Source: Companilactobacillus suantsaicola
GTDB taxonomy: Bacteria; Bacillota; Bacilli; Lactobacillales; Lactobacillaceae
Direction: 5' to 3'
Length of the DNA: 64,000 nucleotides
Assembly: GCF_004745525.1 (NCBI RefSeq)
Contig: NZ_RKLY01000001.1
Span: forward strand, 62,001-126,000
Part shown: positions 26,329 to 37,845 of the stretch, one piece after another
Layout: every line of letters starts with the position of its first letter
Position numbering within the stretch: position 1 is the first letter of the stretch
Notes under the pieces: model-generated
The model's database searches: none
Seen by the model: only the letters and a program-made list of their open reading frames with translations
Told to the model about the DNA's origin: nothing
Made by a program: the position numbers and the translations under genes

Positions 26329-27834
26329 ATGTCAAAAAAAGGCAAACAATGGCAAATGCCGTCTGCCTATACAATTTTATTTCTGCTGATCATTTTCGTT
26401 GCTGTCTTAACTTGGATTATTCCGGCTGGAGAGTACGCTACCACAAAAGCAGGTAATATAATTGCAGGGACTTATAAAGCTAAGGCAAGCAGTCCTCAGG
26501 GTATTTGGGATGTGTTCTTAGCACCGATCAACGGAATGGTTGGAACAAGTGAGACTGAGGGCTCGATTTCAGTATCGTTGTTTATCTTAGTAATTGGTGG
26601 ATTTTTAGGCGTTGTCAATAAAACCAAAGCTTTAGATGACGGGATCAGTGCGACGGTCAAACGGTACAGTGGAAAAGAAAAGGCTTTGATTCCAATTTTA
26701 ATGGCACTATTTGCTATTGGTGGATCAGCTTATGGAATGGGTGAAGAGACAATTGCCTTTTATCCCATTTTGATTCCTGTCATGATTGGGGTTGGTTATG
26801 ATTCAATTACAGCCATCTCAATTGCTTTGATTGGAACACAAGTTGGATGTTTAGCATCAACTGTTAATCCGTTTGCGACTGGTGTAGCTTCACAAACATT
26901 GAATATTTCACCAGGAGATGGATTAATACCACGATTGATCTTATTGGTGATCACTACTACGATCAGTATTATTTATGTGATGCACTATGCTGATAAAATT
27001 AAAAAGGATCCTTCACAATCATATGTTTTTGATCGACGTCAAAAAGATCTTGAGGAATTCTCGATGCCTGAAAGAAACCTCGATGATAAGTTAAGCACTA
27101 GGCAAAAAGCTGTCTTATGGCTATTCGGATTAACCTTTTTGATCATGATCATTAGTTTGATTCCTTGGTCTAGTTTGAATCCTAAGTGGACATTCTTTGA
27201 AAGTTTTACTAAGTGGTTAACGAATATTCCATTCTTAGGAGCATTGATCGGTAAGGATTTAGCACCTTTAGGAACTTGGTACTTTAATGAAATTACAACT
27301 TTATTCTTATTGATGTCAGTTGTAATTATGTTTGTTTTCAGAATGAAAGAGTCAGAATTTATCGATGCCTTCATGGGTGGAATGAATGAATTTTTAAGTG
27401 TTGCAATTATCGTTGCGGTGGCACGAGGAATTCAAGTTGTGATGAATAATGGATATATTACTGCAACGGTTTTGCATGCTGGTGAAACTGGCTTACAAAG
27501 CCTATCCAGTGCTGTCTTTATTGTCTTAACTTATATTTTCTATATACCGATGTCATTTTTGATTCCATCAACTTCAGGATTAGCTGCTGCTACCATGGGT
27601 ATAATGGGACCATTAGGTAAGTTTTCCGGTGTCGATGGGTCATTAGTTATCACAGCTTATCAAGCCGCTTCAGGCTGGGTCAATTTAATTACCCCAACTT
27701 CAGGAGTAGTTATGGGAGCGCTAGCAATTGGACATGTATCTATAGTAAAATGGTGGAAGTACATGTGGAAATTAATGGCGATTTTATTTGTCGTCGTTGC
27801 CGCATTCTTAGTAGTTTGTTCGATGATAAAATAG
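26329..27834 (+). CDS. YfcC/ArcD-like basic amino acid or dicarboxylate transporter
   Basis: 501 residues, about 12 membrane segments, YfcC family. The N-terminal block is PSAYTILFLLIIFVAVLTWIIPAG, followed by GSAYGMGEETIAFYPIL. The C-terminal half has the repeat-like SFLIPSTSGLAAATMGIMGPL and WVNLITPTSGVVMGAL. Such carriers move arginine/ornithine, peptide-derived amino acids or dicarboxylates. The M20 dipeptidase gene starts 13 bases after it, which points to uptake of dipeptides or release of amino acids; the substrate is inferred. Ribosome binding site AGAAGGAAG. Confidence 0.87.
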   Translation: MSKKGKQWQMPSAYTILFLLIIFVAVLTWIIPAGEYATTKAGNIIAGTYKAKASSPQGIWDVFLAPINGMVGTSETEGSISVSLFILVIGGFLGVVNKTKALDDGISATVKRYSGKEKALIPILMALFAIGGSAYGMGEETIAFYPILIPVMIGVGYDSITAISIALIGTQVGCLASTVNPFATGVASQTLNISPGDGLIPRLILLVITTTISIIYVMHYADKIKKDPSQSYVFDRRQKDLEEFSMPERNLDDKLSTRQKAVLWLFGLTFLIMIISLIPWSSLNPKWTFFESFTKWLTNIPFLGALIGKDLAPLGTWYFNEITTLFLLMSVVIMFVFRMKESEFIDAFMGGMNEFLSVAIIVAVARGIQVVMNNGYITATVLHAGETGLQSLSSAVFIVLTYIFYIPMSFLIPSTSGLAAATMGIMGPLGKFSGVDGSLVITAYQAASGWVNLITPTSGVVMGALAIGHVSIVKWWKYMWKLMAILFVVVAAFLVVCSMIK

Positions 27835-27847
27835 GAGGAATTTTGTT

Positions 27848-29185
27848 ATGGAAAAATTTATCACTACCGAGATTCAAGATGAAGCAATTACAGGTTTAAA
27901 ACAGATTGTGGGTGTTCCATCCTTTAATGAACCAGCTGAAGACAAAGCACCCTTTGGTAAGGGACCTAAAAAGGCCCTTGAAGAGGTCTTAAAAGTTGTT
28001 GAAAAATTAGGTTGTAAAACTTATTTAGATCCAGAAGGCTACTATGCTTATGCTGACATTGGATCAGGTGATGAGACCTTTGGTATTGTCGGCCATATGG
28101 ATGAAGTACCTGCTGGAAACCTTGATGCCTGGGATACTGACCCTTATGAATTAACACAAAAGGATGGTAAGTTGTATGGTCGTGGAACTCAAGACGACAA
28201 AGGACCTACCATGGCAGCTATTTATGCGGTTAAAGCTATCTTAGATAAAGGATACAAGTTTAATAAGAAGATTCGCTTCATCTTTGGTTCAGATGAAGAG
28301 ATTCTTTGGAGATGTTTGGAACAATATAACAAAAAAGAGGCTCCAATCGATTTGGGAATTTCTCCTGATGCCCAATTCCCAGTGATTTATGCTGAAAAAG
28401 GGTTACAACAATCATACTTAGTTGGACCTGGTTCTAATGAATTACATCTCAACTTGGAGAATGCCTTCAATGCTGTTCCTGGTAAGGCTGTTTACGATGG
28501 GCCTAAACAGGACGAAGTTTTTGCTGCCTTACAAAAGTATAATTTTGAAGCTGATAAGAAGGAAAATTCAATCGAGGTCCATGGTAAATCCGTTCACGCT
28601 ATGAATGCTCCTCAAGGAGTTAATGCGGTAGTCAGACTGGGTATTGCTTTGAGTGACGTCTATCCTGATATTAAGGTACTGCAATTTTTCAAAAAATTTG
28701 GTGAAGATGCCAACGCAACTAATTTATTAGGTGATATTTCGGATGAGGCTTCTGGTAAATTAACTTTTAATATTTCTAGTTTAAAGATCACTGACCAAGA
28801 ATCACGTGTTCAAATCGATATGCGTATTCCAGTTACAGTTGACCACGATGAATTAGTTGAAAAAGTTACTCAAGCAATCAAACCATTTGAAATGACTTAC
28901 GAACATTTCGATTATCTAGAACCACTCTATGTCCCAACTGATAGTGAATTAGTCCAAACTTTAATGGCTACTTACAAGGATTTGACTGGTGATACTGACG
29001 CTAAGCCTTTGATTTCTGGTGGAGCTACTTTTGCTAGAACGATGAATAACTGTGTAGCTTTTGGTGGGATGTTACCAACGACTCCTGATTTCATGCATCA
29101 AGCTAATGAAAATTGGAGTATTGCTGATATGAGAAAAACAATGGAGATTTTTGCGGAAGCAATTTATCGTCTCTGTGTGGAATAA
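27848..29185 (+). CDS. M20 family dipeptidase (PepV/Sapep-like)
   Basis: Cytoplasmic zinc dipeptidase, 445 residues. Metal ligands and catalytic residues are visible: GHMDEVP (about 84-90), GRGTQDDKGP (about 114-123), SDEEILWRC (about 147-155, general base Glu), SPDAQFP and a C-terminal FMHQANENW His. The central lid domain is present. It is the downstream partner of the YfcC-type transporter, probably one operon ending at the hairpin at 29192. The paralog at 47474 has the standard DEESG instead of DEEILW. Confidence 0.9.
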   Translation: MEKFITTEIQDEAITGLKQIVGVPSFNEPAEDKAPFGKGPKKALEEVLKVVEKLGCKTYLDPEGYYAYADIGSGDETFGIVGHMDEVPAGNLDAWDTDPYELTQKDGKLYGRGTQDDKGPTMAAIYAVKAILDKGYKFNKKIRFIFGSDEEILWRCLEQYNKKEAPIDLGISPDAQFPVIYAEKGLQQSYLVGPGSNELHLNLENAFNAVPGKAVYDGPKQDEVFAALQKYNFEADKKENSIEVHGKSVHAMNAPQGVNAVVRLGIALSDVYPDIKVLQFFKKFGEDANATNLLGDISDEASGKLTFNISSLKITDQESRVQIDMRIPVTVDHDELVEKVTQAIKPFEMTYEHFDYLEPLYVPTDSELVQTLMATYKDLTGDTDAKPLISGGATFARTMNNCVAFGGMLPTTPDFMHQANENWSIADMRKTMEIFAEAIYRLCVE

Positions 29186-29191
29186 AAATTT

Positions 29192-29216
29192 AACCAGGCT
29201 GAAAAGTCTGGTTTTT
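29192..29216 (+). terminator. Terminator after the M20 dipeptidase
   Basis: The stem AACCAGGCT / AGTCTGGTT with a GAAA loop is followed by five T. Confidence 0.8.
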
Positions 29217-29360
29217 GTGTATATTGATAAATTTATAATTTAATGGCTAGTTTTTTGATTTCAGGACAAAAAGTTTGTTTTATATTGCTAAATTCGGTAG
29301 CGTAACAGTTAGAACGAAACGGATCAATGAAGGAAAATCAATATTTGAGGTGTAATGAAA

Positions 29361-30665
29361 ATGTTTGATTATAATACTCGAGCATCAAAGTTTAAGTTTC
29401 AAGGTGAAGTAATCGTACCGGGTGATAAAAGTATTGCTCACCGGGCAATTGCTTTTGGTGCGCTCGCAAACGGAGTTACACAGATCAGTAATTTTTCGTA
29501 TTCAGACGATCTAACTGTTACTGCGCAAGTCTTTAAAGAATTAGGCGCCAAGATTCACACCGAGCTTAGCACTAAAGATATGATAATTAAGGGCACAGGT
29601 CATAAGTTACAATCGCTTGATCATTCGCTAAACATTGACAACGTCGGTACTTTAGAAAGTATCCTCTTAGGAATACTAACAACGAGTACTAATGAATATA
29701 CGATTGCCGGTGGCGACTATTTGAGTAAGCGGCCTTTGGAGCGACTGGTTAAACTTTTAACTGCCATGGGTGGTAGTTTTCAACCAATTGGTGAAGACGC
29801 ACTCCCGGTTAAGACTAAGGGTAGTCATGATTTAAAGGGAATTACTTATCAACAGGATATTTCAAGTGCTCAAATCAAAAGCGGGTTGGTTTTTGCTGGT
29901 ATTTATGCTAAGACACCTACGACGATTATTAGAAAATTACCAACCCGTGATCATACGGAAGTTTTGGCTAATTTCTTCGGTGCTAATGTGGTAACGACTC
30001 CAGAAACAATTACGGTCAACCCAGCTCACACTAATTTGAAGGGGCAAAGTTTAACCATCCCCGGGGACTTTTCTTCTGCTGCCTTGTACATTGCCGGAGC
30101 ACTACTTTCAGAAGGTAGTGAAATCCATCTACCTAAAGTTGGATTGAACTCAACTCGAATCGGTATGTTGAATGTTGCTAAGCAAATGGGAGCGCACATA
30201 ACGGTCGAAAATTGTTCAATTAATAGTGTTGAACCCTATGGTGACTTGGTGATTCGTTCACAACAACTACACGGGACAAAAATTTCTGCTAAACAAGTTC
30301 AATTCATTATTGATGAGATTCCAATTATTGCTTTAATGGCTTCACAAGCAACTGGTACGACCGTTATTGAAGGAATTCATGACGTTCATTTGCAGTTGAG
30401 CGACCGAATTAGAAATATGCGGGTCGAATTGGCTAAATTAGGCATTGTCATGCAAGTTAATGATGATTCCATTGTAATCAAAGGTGAACAGAAGATTAAA
30501 GTTAAGGATGACGTTGACAGTCATAATGACCACCGCATTGCGATGATGCTCTGTATTGCTTCAATTTTGACAGAGACACCATTTAAGATTAAAAATATTG
30601 AATCGATTGATATCTCGTATCCTAATTTCTTGTCTGATTTGAAGAAAATTTCTGTGGCTAAATAA
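29361..30665 (+). CDS. aroA: EPSP synthase-like protein (AroA family), divergent and isolated
   Basis: 434 residues, two-domain EPSP synthase fold. Conserved blocks: PGDKSIAHRA (Lys23), KRPLERL, DISSAQIKSG, PTRDHTEVL, PGDFSSAA, DEIPIIAL, DHRIAMM and SYPNFLSDL. Two family signatures are altered. The NSGTTxR loop is NVGTLES (94-100), and the KESDR motif is LQLSDR (about 345-350). No other shikimate gene is nearby; the neighbours are a dipeptidase and a HAD phosphatase. ATG 29361 is chosen because GAGGTG is 8 bases upstream, against 2 for ATG 29355. It may be a working enzyme or a relative with a new substrate. Confidence 0.8.
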   Translation: MFDYNTRASKFKFQGEVIVPGDKSIAHRAIAFGALANGVTQISNFSYSDDLTVTAQVFKELGAKIHTELSTKDMIIKGTGHKLQSLDHSLNIDNVGTLESILLGILTTSTNEYTIAGGDYLSKRPLERLVKLLTAMGGSFQPIGEDALPVKTKGSHDLKGITYQQDISSAQIKSGLVFAGIYAKTPTTIIRKLPTRDHTEVLANFFGANVVTTPETITVNPAHTNLKGQSLTIPGDFSSAALYIAGALLSEGSEIHLPKVGLNSTRIGMLNVAKQMGAHITVENCSINSVEPYGDLVIRSQQLHGTKISAKQVQFIIDEIPIIALMASQATGTTVIEGIHDVHLQLSDRIRNMRVELAKLGIVMQVNDDSIVIKGEQKIKVKDDVDSHNDHRIAMMLCIASILTETPFKIKNIESIDISYPNFLSDLKKISVAK

Positions 30666-30770
30666 TTTTAGGAACTGAAACAAATTTAATTATGTTTGTA
30701 AAGACTTCTTTTTTATTACCTAGTGTCGTATTATTAATGTAATCGGATTATGTAAGGGGTTACTGTATTA

Positions 30771-31589
30771 ATGATTAAGTTTATTGGGACTGACTTAGAT
30801 GGAACATTGCTGAATAGCTATAGTAAAATTTCTGCCAAAAATGTGCAGGCTATTCGGGATGCTGTCAATTCCGGAATTGTGTTTGCAATTTGCTCGGGGA
30901 GAACACTGCATTCAGTTAGTAAATATTTTACGAAAGATTTAAAAGTACCAGGCTACCGGGTCGTCTTAAATGGTGCGGTCGTGGTCAATGCTAAAAATGA
31001 AAAGGTAATTGATCGACCACTAGACTCTGAAGTTGTAGCAGAAATTCTCAGACGATCAGAATTTAGTAAGTTTAAAGTTGTTTTAGATGGGTTAAATGAT
31101 ACTTATATCTATGATCCTAATCATCACTGGAATACTTATTTTGAAGGGATGAGTCGCCATCACTTCAAAGCACATTCTATTCAAGAATTGATGGACATTA
31201 ATAAAAAAGACTTCAGTATTTATAAAGTTTGTTTCAGTTGCCCACCAAAACGGTTACGTGAATTGCAAAAAAAATTAGAATCGTTTACCGCTTTGCCCAT
31301 TACCATCAGTCGCTCTGGAAGTGACTATTTTGAGATCAATAGTCAAGATGTAACTAAATTGTCCGCATTACAACATATTTCTGAATTGGAAAAAATTCCT
31401 ATGACTGACTTTATGTGTTTCGGTGATTATGGAAATGATTTAGACATGGTCAAAGAGGCTGGATACGGGGTAGCAATGGAAAATGCTATCGAAAATGTAA
31501 AAGATGTCGCCTGGAAAACAACTTTAACGAACAATCAAGATGGTGTGGCAGCAATGATTTCACGAGTCTTAAAAAAAGAATTTGACTAA
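30771..31589 (+). CDS. Cof-type HAD-superfamily phosphatase
   Basis: 272 residues. Motif I TDLDGTLLNSY, motif II ICSGRT, the type IIB cap, and motif IV GDYGNDLDMV. It is more distant from the other three Cof-type proteins of this window than the 20955/53739 pair are from each other. Single gene between aroA and a terminator; a role with the neighbouring genes is not evident. Confidence 0.87.
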   Translation: MIKFIGTDLDGTLLNSYSKISAKNVQAIRDAVNSGIVFAICSGRTLHSVSKYFTKDLKVPGYRVVLNGAVVVNAKNEKVIDRPLDSEVVAEILRRSEFSKFKVVLDGLNDTYIYDPNHHWNTYFEGMSRHHFKAHSIQELMDINKKDFSIYKVCFSCPPKRLRELQKKLESFTALPITISRSGSDYFEINSQDVTKLSALQHISELEKIPMTDFMCFGDYGNDLDMVKEAGYGVAMENAIENVKDVAWKTTLTNNQDGVAAMISRVLKKEFD

Positions 31590-31601
31590 GAAAACCTTTG
31601 T

Positions 31602-31633
31602 GGCTGTAGCAAAATATTTGTTACAGCTTTTTT
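31602..31633 (+). terminator. Terminator of the HAD gene
   Basis: GCTGTAGCAAA pairs with TTTGTTACAGC around a short ATA loop; six T follow. Confidence 0.88.
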
Positions 31634-31702
31634 GATTGTGAAAAATCAGGATGGAAATTTGTTAATCAGTATAATTTTCAAATGTTTTTTATTAAAAACA
31701 TC

Positions 31703-31757
31703 TTGATAAATTTGGAAACTAGTTATACAATTTAATTGTTCTATGAAAGCGTTTTAA
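31703..31757 (+). promoter_or_regulatory. Promoter plus cre-like CcpA site of the PTS/GH1 cluster
   Basis: TTGATA (31703-31708), 17 bases, TACAAT (31726-31731). TGAAAGCGTTTTAA (31744-31757) matches the cre consensus TGWAANCGNTNWCA except at one position. It lies just after the expected start of transcription, where bound CcpA would block elongation. Carbon catabolite repression of the beta-glucoside genes is therefore likely. Confidence 0.8.
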
Positions 31758-31813
31758 GCAAACGTTTTTAAATAAAAACAAATAAATATTTTAATTCAAA
31801 GGGGTATTTGATT

Positions 31814-32122
31814 ATGGCTGAAAAGACAATTATGTTATGCTGTGCTGCCGGTATGTCAACAAGTTTACTAGTTTCAAAGATGCAAAAGGCTGCTGAAAGT
31901 GATGGTGTTGATGCTGAAATCTTCGCTACTGCTGCTGCCGATGCTGATGCAAAATTGGAAGAAAAACATCCTAACGTATTAATGCTTGGACCTCAAGTAA
32001 GATATCTTGAAGGACAATTCAAAGACAAGTTAAGCATTCCTGTTGAAGTTATTAATATGCAAGACTACGGAATGATGAACGGTGAAAAAGTTCTAAAACA
32101 AGCTCTATCACTAATTAAGTAA
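31814..32122 (+). CDS. PTS lactose/cellobiose-type IIB component
   Basis: 102 residues. It carries phosphate from IIA to the sugar during import. The active-site loop is LCCAAGMSTS with Cys10 at the phosphorylated position known from ChbB. The start ATG 31814 follows AAAGGGG; a TTG at 31808 is too close to it. It is followed by a hairpin and then by its own IIA gene under a further cre-like site. The matching IIC may be the one at 36530. Confidence 0.92.
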   Translation: MAEKTIMLCCAAGMSTSLLVSKMQKAAESDGVDAEIFATAAADADAKLEEKHPNVLMLGPQVRYLEGQFKDKLSIPVEVINMQDYGMMNGEKVLKQALSLIK

Positions 32123-32135
32123 TCATTTCAAATAC

Positions 32136-32172
32136 TAAAAAAAGGGCGCATATTAGCACCCTTTTCGTTTTT
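32136..32172 (+). terminator. Partial terminator between IIB and IIA
   Basis: AAAAGGGCGC pairs with GCACCCTTTT (bulged) and is followed by CGTTTTTT. It may lower, rather than end, transcription into the IIA gene. Confidence 0.65.
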
Positions 32173-32181
32173 TAAAAGTAA

Positions 32182-32195
32182 AGTAAGCGCTTAAA
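32182..32195 (+). promoter_or_regulatory. Second cre-like site, before the IIA gene
   Basis: AGTAAGCGCTTAAA fits the cre core (GTAAGCGCTTA is palindromic) with two mismatches at the ends; 25 bases upstream of the IIA start. Confidence 0.6.
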
Positions 32196-32220
32196 CACAT
32201 TGAGAGGGAGAATTTTTAAA

Positions 32221-32553
32221 ATGGCTGAAGAACATGATGAACAACTAGAAACAATTATGGGATTGATTGTCAACGGAGGTAACGCTAAGAGCTCAGCTTT
32301 TGAAGCTATCAACGCTGCCAAGAAAGGTCACTTTACAGTGGCTGATCAAAAATTAAAGGAATCAGATCACTTCTTAGTTGAAGCACATAACTCACAAACA
32401 GATATGCTAACTAAAGAAGCTAATGGTGAACATGCTAAAGTTTCATTGTTAATGGTTCACTCACAAGATCACATTATGAATGCTATTACATTTAGAGATT
32501 TAGCTGGAGAAATTGTTGACTTGTACAAGAGACTTGATAAAGAAGGAGACTAA
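32221..32553 (+). CDS. PTS lactose/cellobiose-type IIA component
   Basis: 110 residues, all-helical IIA of the lactose family. It receives phosphate from HPr and passes it to IIB. The phosphorylation-site motif VHSQDHIM (His80 and His84) is present. It is four bases from the first GH1 gene, so the two are co-transcribed. Start ATG after GAGGGAG; the open frame upstream carries no better start. Confidence 0.92.
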   Translation: MAEEHDEQLETIMGLIVNGGNAKSSAFEAINAAKKGHFTVADQKLKESDHFLVEAHNSQTDMLTKEANGEHAKVSLLMVHSQDHIMNAITFRDLAGEIVDLYKRLDKEGD

Positions 32554-34002
<1,449 letters not shown>

Positions 34003-34011
34003 TGTAAGTGA

Positions 34012-35478
<1,467 letters not shown>

Positions 35479-35487
35479 ATCTAAACA

Positions 35488-35529
35488 AATAAGCTGAGAC
35501 AAAACTAAATCTTGTCTCAGCTTATTTTT
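35488..35529 (+). terminator. Strong terminator after the GH1 pair
   Basis: AATAAGCTGAGACAA pairs perfectly with TTGTCTCAGCTTATT, followed by T-rich sequence. Confidence 0.92.
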
Positions 35530-35614
35530 CTTAAAAAAATGTAATTTGTTACATCTGTGGTAAAATTAATTTAGTAAAAATGATATATACCAATTGTAAA
35601 GGAGGGTGAAAAAG

Positions 35615-36388
35615 ATGTTTCCTTATCAAAAAGTTCATGAGTTGAATCGATTAGAATTGATCGTTTATAAGTACATAATTGGACATACTAAAGAAGTTCA
35701 AGATATGACGATTCGTGAGATGGCAAATGCAGCTCACGTCTCGACGACGACAATTTTACGGTTCTTAAAAAAGATGGATTACAGTGGCTTTTCGGAGTTT
35801 AAATTTGCTCTCAAGCAAAGCCTTAAACAACCTTCAAAGGCCCAACAAGATCCTAGTATGGAACCGATTAAAAACTTCTTTCAGTTAGTTGCAGATGAAG
35901 AACCGTTTGATAATAAAATTGAACAAGCTGCTGATATGATCAATGCTGCCGATCTAGTCTTGTTCTTTGGAGTAGGAAATAGTGGTCGCATTGCCCAATA
36001 CGGGGCTAGTATTTTGTCTAGCTACGGTATTTACTCTTTGCCGATCATTGACCCGTTTCAACCAGAACCTTTCTCAGATCGCGATTTTAGCAAGACCTTG
36101 TTGATTTTAGTTTCAGTTTCCGGGGAGACTGATCAAGTGCTAGAACAAGCACGCTATTACAAGAAAAATGGAGCTGAAACCATTGCTTTAACAGCTAATT
36201 CTTATTCAGTTTTGAATCAAATTACAGACTTTGCAATTTCTTATGATACTCCTCAAAATCGAAAGGGACATATCAATGTTACGACCCAAGTACCAATCGT
36301 TTATACATTGGAGCAAATCTCAAATTGTGCTTACCATAAGATGGTAGACCAAGTTGATAGTCGATTCTCGGAACATGTCACAGATTAG
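35615..36388 (+). CDS. RpiR/MurR family transcriptional regulator
   Basis: 257 residues. The N-terminal helix-turn-helix domain has MTIREMANAAHVSTTTILRFLKK (about 29-51). The C-terminal SIS domain (about 100-230) binds a phosphosugar and includes LVLFFGVGNSGRIAQ and LVSVSGETDQVLE. Members of this family sense sugar phosphates such as MurNAc-6P or GlcNAc-6P. It precedes a PTS IIC and a MupG-like gene and probably controls them. GTG 35606 lies inside the GGAGGGTG site, so ATG 35615 is used. A terminator overlaps its stop. Confidence 0.9.
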   Translation: MFPYQKVHELNRLELIVYKYIIGHTKEVQDMTIREMANAAHVSTTTILRFLKKMDYSGFSEFKFALKQSLKQPSKAQQDPSMEPIKNFFQLVADEEPFDNKIEQAADMINAADLVLFFGVGNSGRIAQYGASILSSYGIYSLPIIDPFQPEPFSDRDFSKTLLILVSVSGETDQVLEQARYYKKNGAETIALTANSYSVLNQITDFAISYDTPQNRKGHINVTTQVPIVYTLEQISNCAYHKMVDQVDSRFSEHVTD

Positions 36389-36402
36389 TGACATGTTTTT
36401 TT
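36372..36402 (+). terminator. Terminator overlapping the rpiR-type gene stop
   Basis: Perfect stem AACATGTCAC / GTGACATGTT; the stop codon TAG lies in the loop and seven T follow. Confidence 0.88.
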
Positions 36403-36447
36403 AAAAGTGAATTTTATGTTTTATTTATAAAAATACATATTCACTGA

Positions 36448-36461
36448 TGGAAAGGGTTACA
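36448..36461 (+). promoter_or_regulatory. Weak cre-like site before the PTS IIC
   Basis: TGGAAAGGGTTACA agrees with the cre consensus except at two positions, including the central C. It overlaps a possible -10, TACAAT (36458-36463). Confidence 0.35.
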
Positions 36462-36529
36462 ATAAATGGTATAGGCAGGTTTGTTTGTTCCTGCTTAATG
36501 TACTTTCTTATTTTAAAAGGGGTTTTATA

Positions 36530-37825
36530 ATGACTACAAAGAAGACCAACCGTTTTATAAATGACAGAGTCATTCCATTAGCGGGTAAAATGGCCTCTTC
36601 ACGTCATTTGACAGCTTTGCGTGATGGAATGACTTTAGCCGTACCGATGATTATCATCGGTTCTTTATTCATGATTATTGCGCAATTTCCAATTCAGGCT
36701 TATTTAGATTTTATGGCTAGTATTTTTGGCAAGAATTGGGCAACCGTTTTGCAATATCCAACTAATGCTTCGTTTCATATTATGGGTTTAGTTGCTTTAG
36801 TAGGTATATCCTACAATTTGGCAAAAAGTTATCAGGTTGATCCAATTTCAGCATCGATCATCTCTTTAGGAGCGTTTATTTTAACGATTCCATTAAAGAC
36901 TGATCATGGTGCACTCTGGATACCACTGCAGGAATTTGATTCGGGGGGATTATTTACTGCAATCATTGTGGGACTGTTTATCACGGATTTATACGTTTGG
37001 ATGGTTCATAAGAGATGGACTATTAAAATGCCGGATACAGTTCCGCCAGCAGTAAGTAATTCCTTTGCAGCTTTGTTTCCGGGATTGATCATCTTAATAT
37101 TAGTCTGGTTGATTCGAATTGGTGTTGAAGCTACGCCAATGGAAAGTATTCCGAATATAGTTTCGTTCTTCTTAGCTGATCCATTGAGTCACTTGAGTAA
37201 CACTTTCATGGGTGCACTTGTGGCTGAATTTATGATTTCTCTACTGTGGGTCTTTGGAATCCACGGTGCCAATGTGGTTTTAGGAATCATGATGCCAACT
37301 TGGTTATCAGCTTTGAATGCTAATCAAGTTGCTTTCAGTGCTGGGAAACCACTGCCCAATATTGTTACGACGGCCTTTTTTGACAACTTCGTTCATATGG
37401 GTGGAGCGGGAGCAACGATTGGTTTAGCAATGTTATTGGCTTTTGCATCAAAGAGCAAGGAATTGAAGACTTTAGGAAAATTAGTCGCTGGACCGGCACT
37501 TTTCAATATCAACGAACCGATTTTATTCGGTTTGCCAATTGTGATGAACTATAAGATGTTGATTCCATTTATTTTGACACCGTTAGTTAATGTTACGACG
37601 ACTTATTTTGCGATGGCGGCTGATTTAGTTGCTAAGCCTATGGGAACTTATATCCCATGGTTAACACCACCAATTCTCTCAGGATTTATTGCAACAGGTC
37701 ACTTATCCGGATCAGTTATTCAACTGATCAATATCGTCCTTGATACGTTGATTTACTGGTATTTCTTCAAGTCAATGGACAGAGAAAAATTAGCGAACGA
37801 ATTAAGACATCAAAAACGTTTTTAA
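36530..37825 (+). CDS. PTS cellobiose-type IIC permease
   Basis: 431 residues with about ten hydrophobic segments; the membrane channel of a lactose/cellobiose-type PTS. Family blocks: TALRDGMTLAVPMIIIGSLF, KMPDTVPPAVSNSFAALFPG, LWVFGIHGANVV and the substrate loop FNINEPILFGLPIV. It has no fused IIB. The IIB/IIA pair at 31.8-32.5 kb lacks a neighbouring IIC, so this protein may work with it, although the RpiR gene and a terminator separate them. MupG-like gene 20 bases downstream. Confidence 0.92.
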   Translation: MTTKKTNRFINDRVIPLAGKMASSRHLTALRDGMTLAVPMIIIGSLFMIIAQFPIQAYLDFMASIFGKNWATVLQYPTNASFHIMGLVALVGISYNLAKSYQVDPISASIISLGAFILTIPLKTDHGALWIPLQEFDSGGLFTAIIVGLFITDLYVWMVHKRWTIKMPDTVPPAVSNSFAALFPGLIILILVWLIRIGVEATPMESIPNIVSFFLADPLSHLSNTFMGALVAEFMISLLWVFGIHGANVVLGIMMPTWLSALNANQVAFSAGKPLPNIVTTAFFDNFVHMGGAGATIGLAMLLAFASKSKELKTLGKLVAGPALFNINEPILFGLPIVMNYKMLIPFILTPLVNVTTTYFAMAADLVAKPMGTYIPWLTPPILSGFIATGHLSGSVIQLINIVLDTLIYWYFFKSMDREKLANELRHQKRF

Positions 37826-37845
37826 AAAATTTTGGAGGTTTCGTT

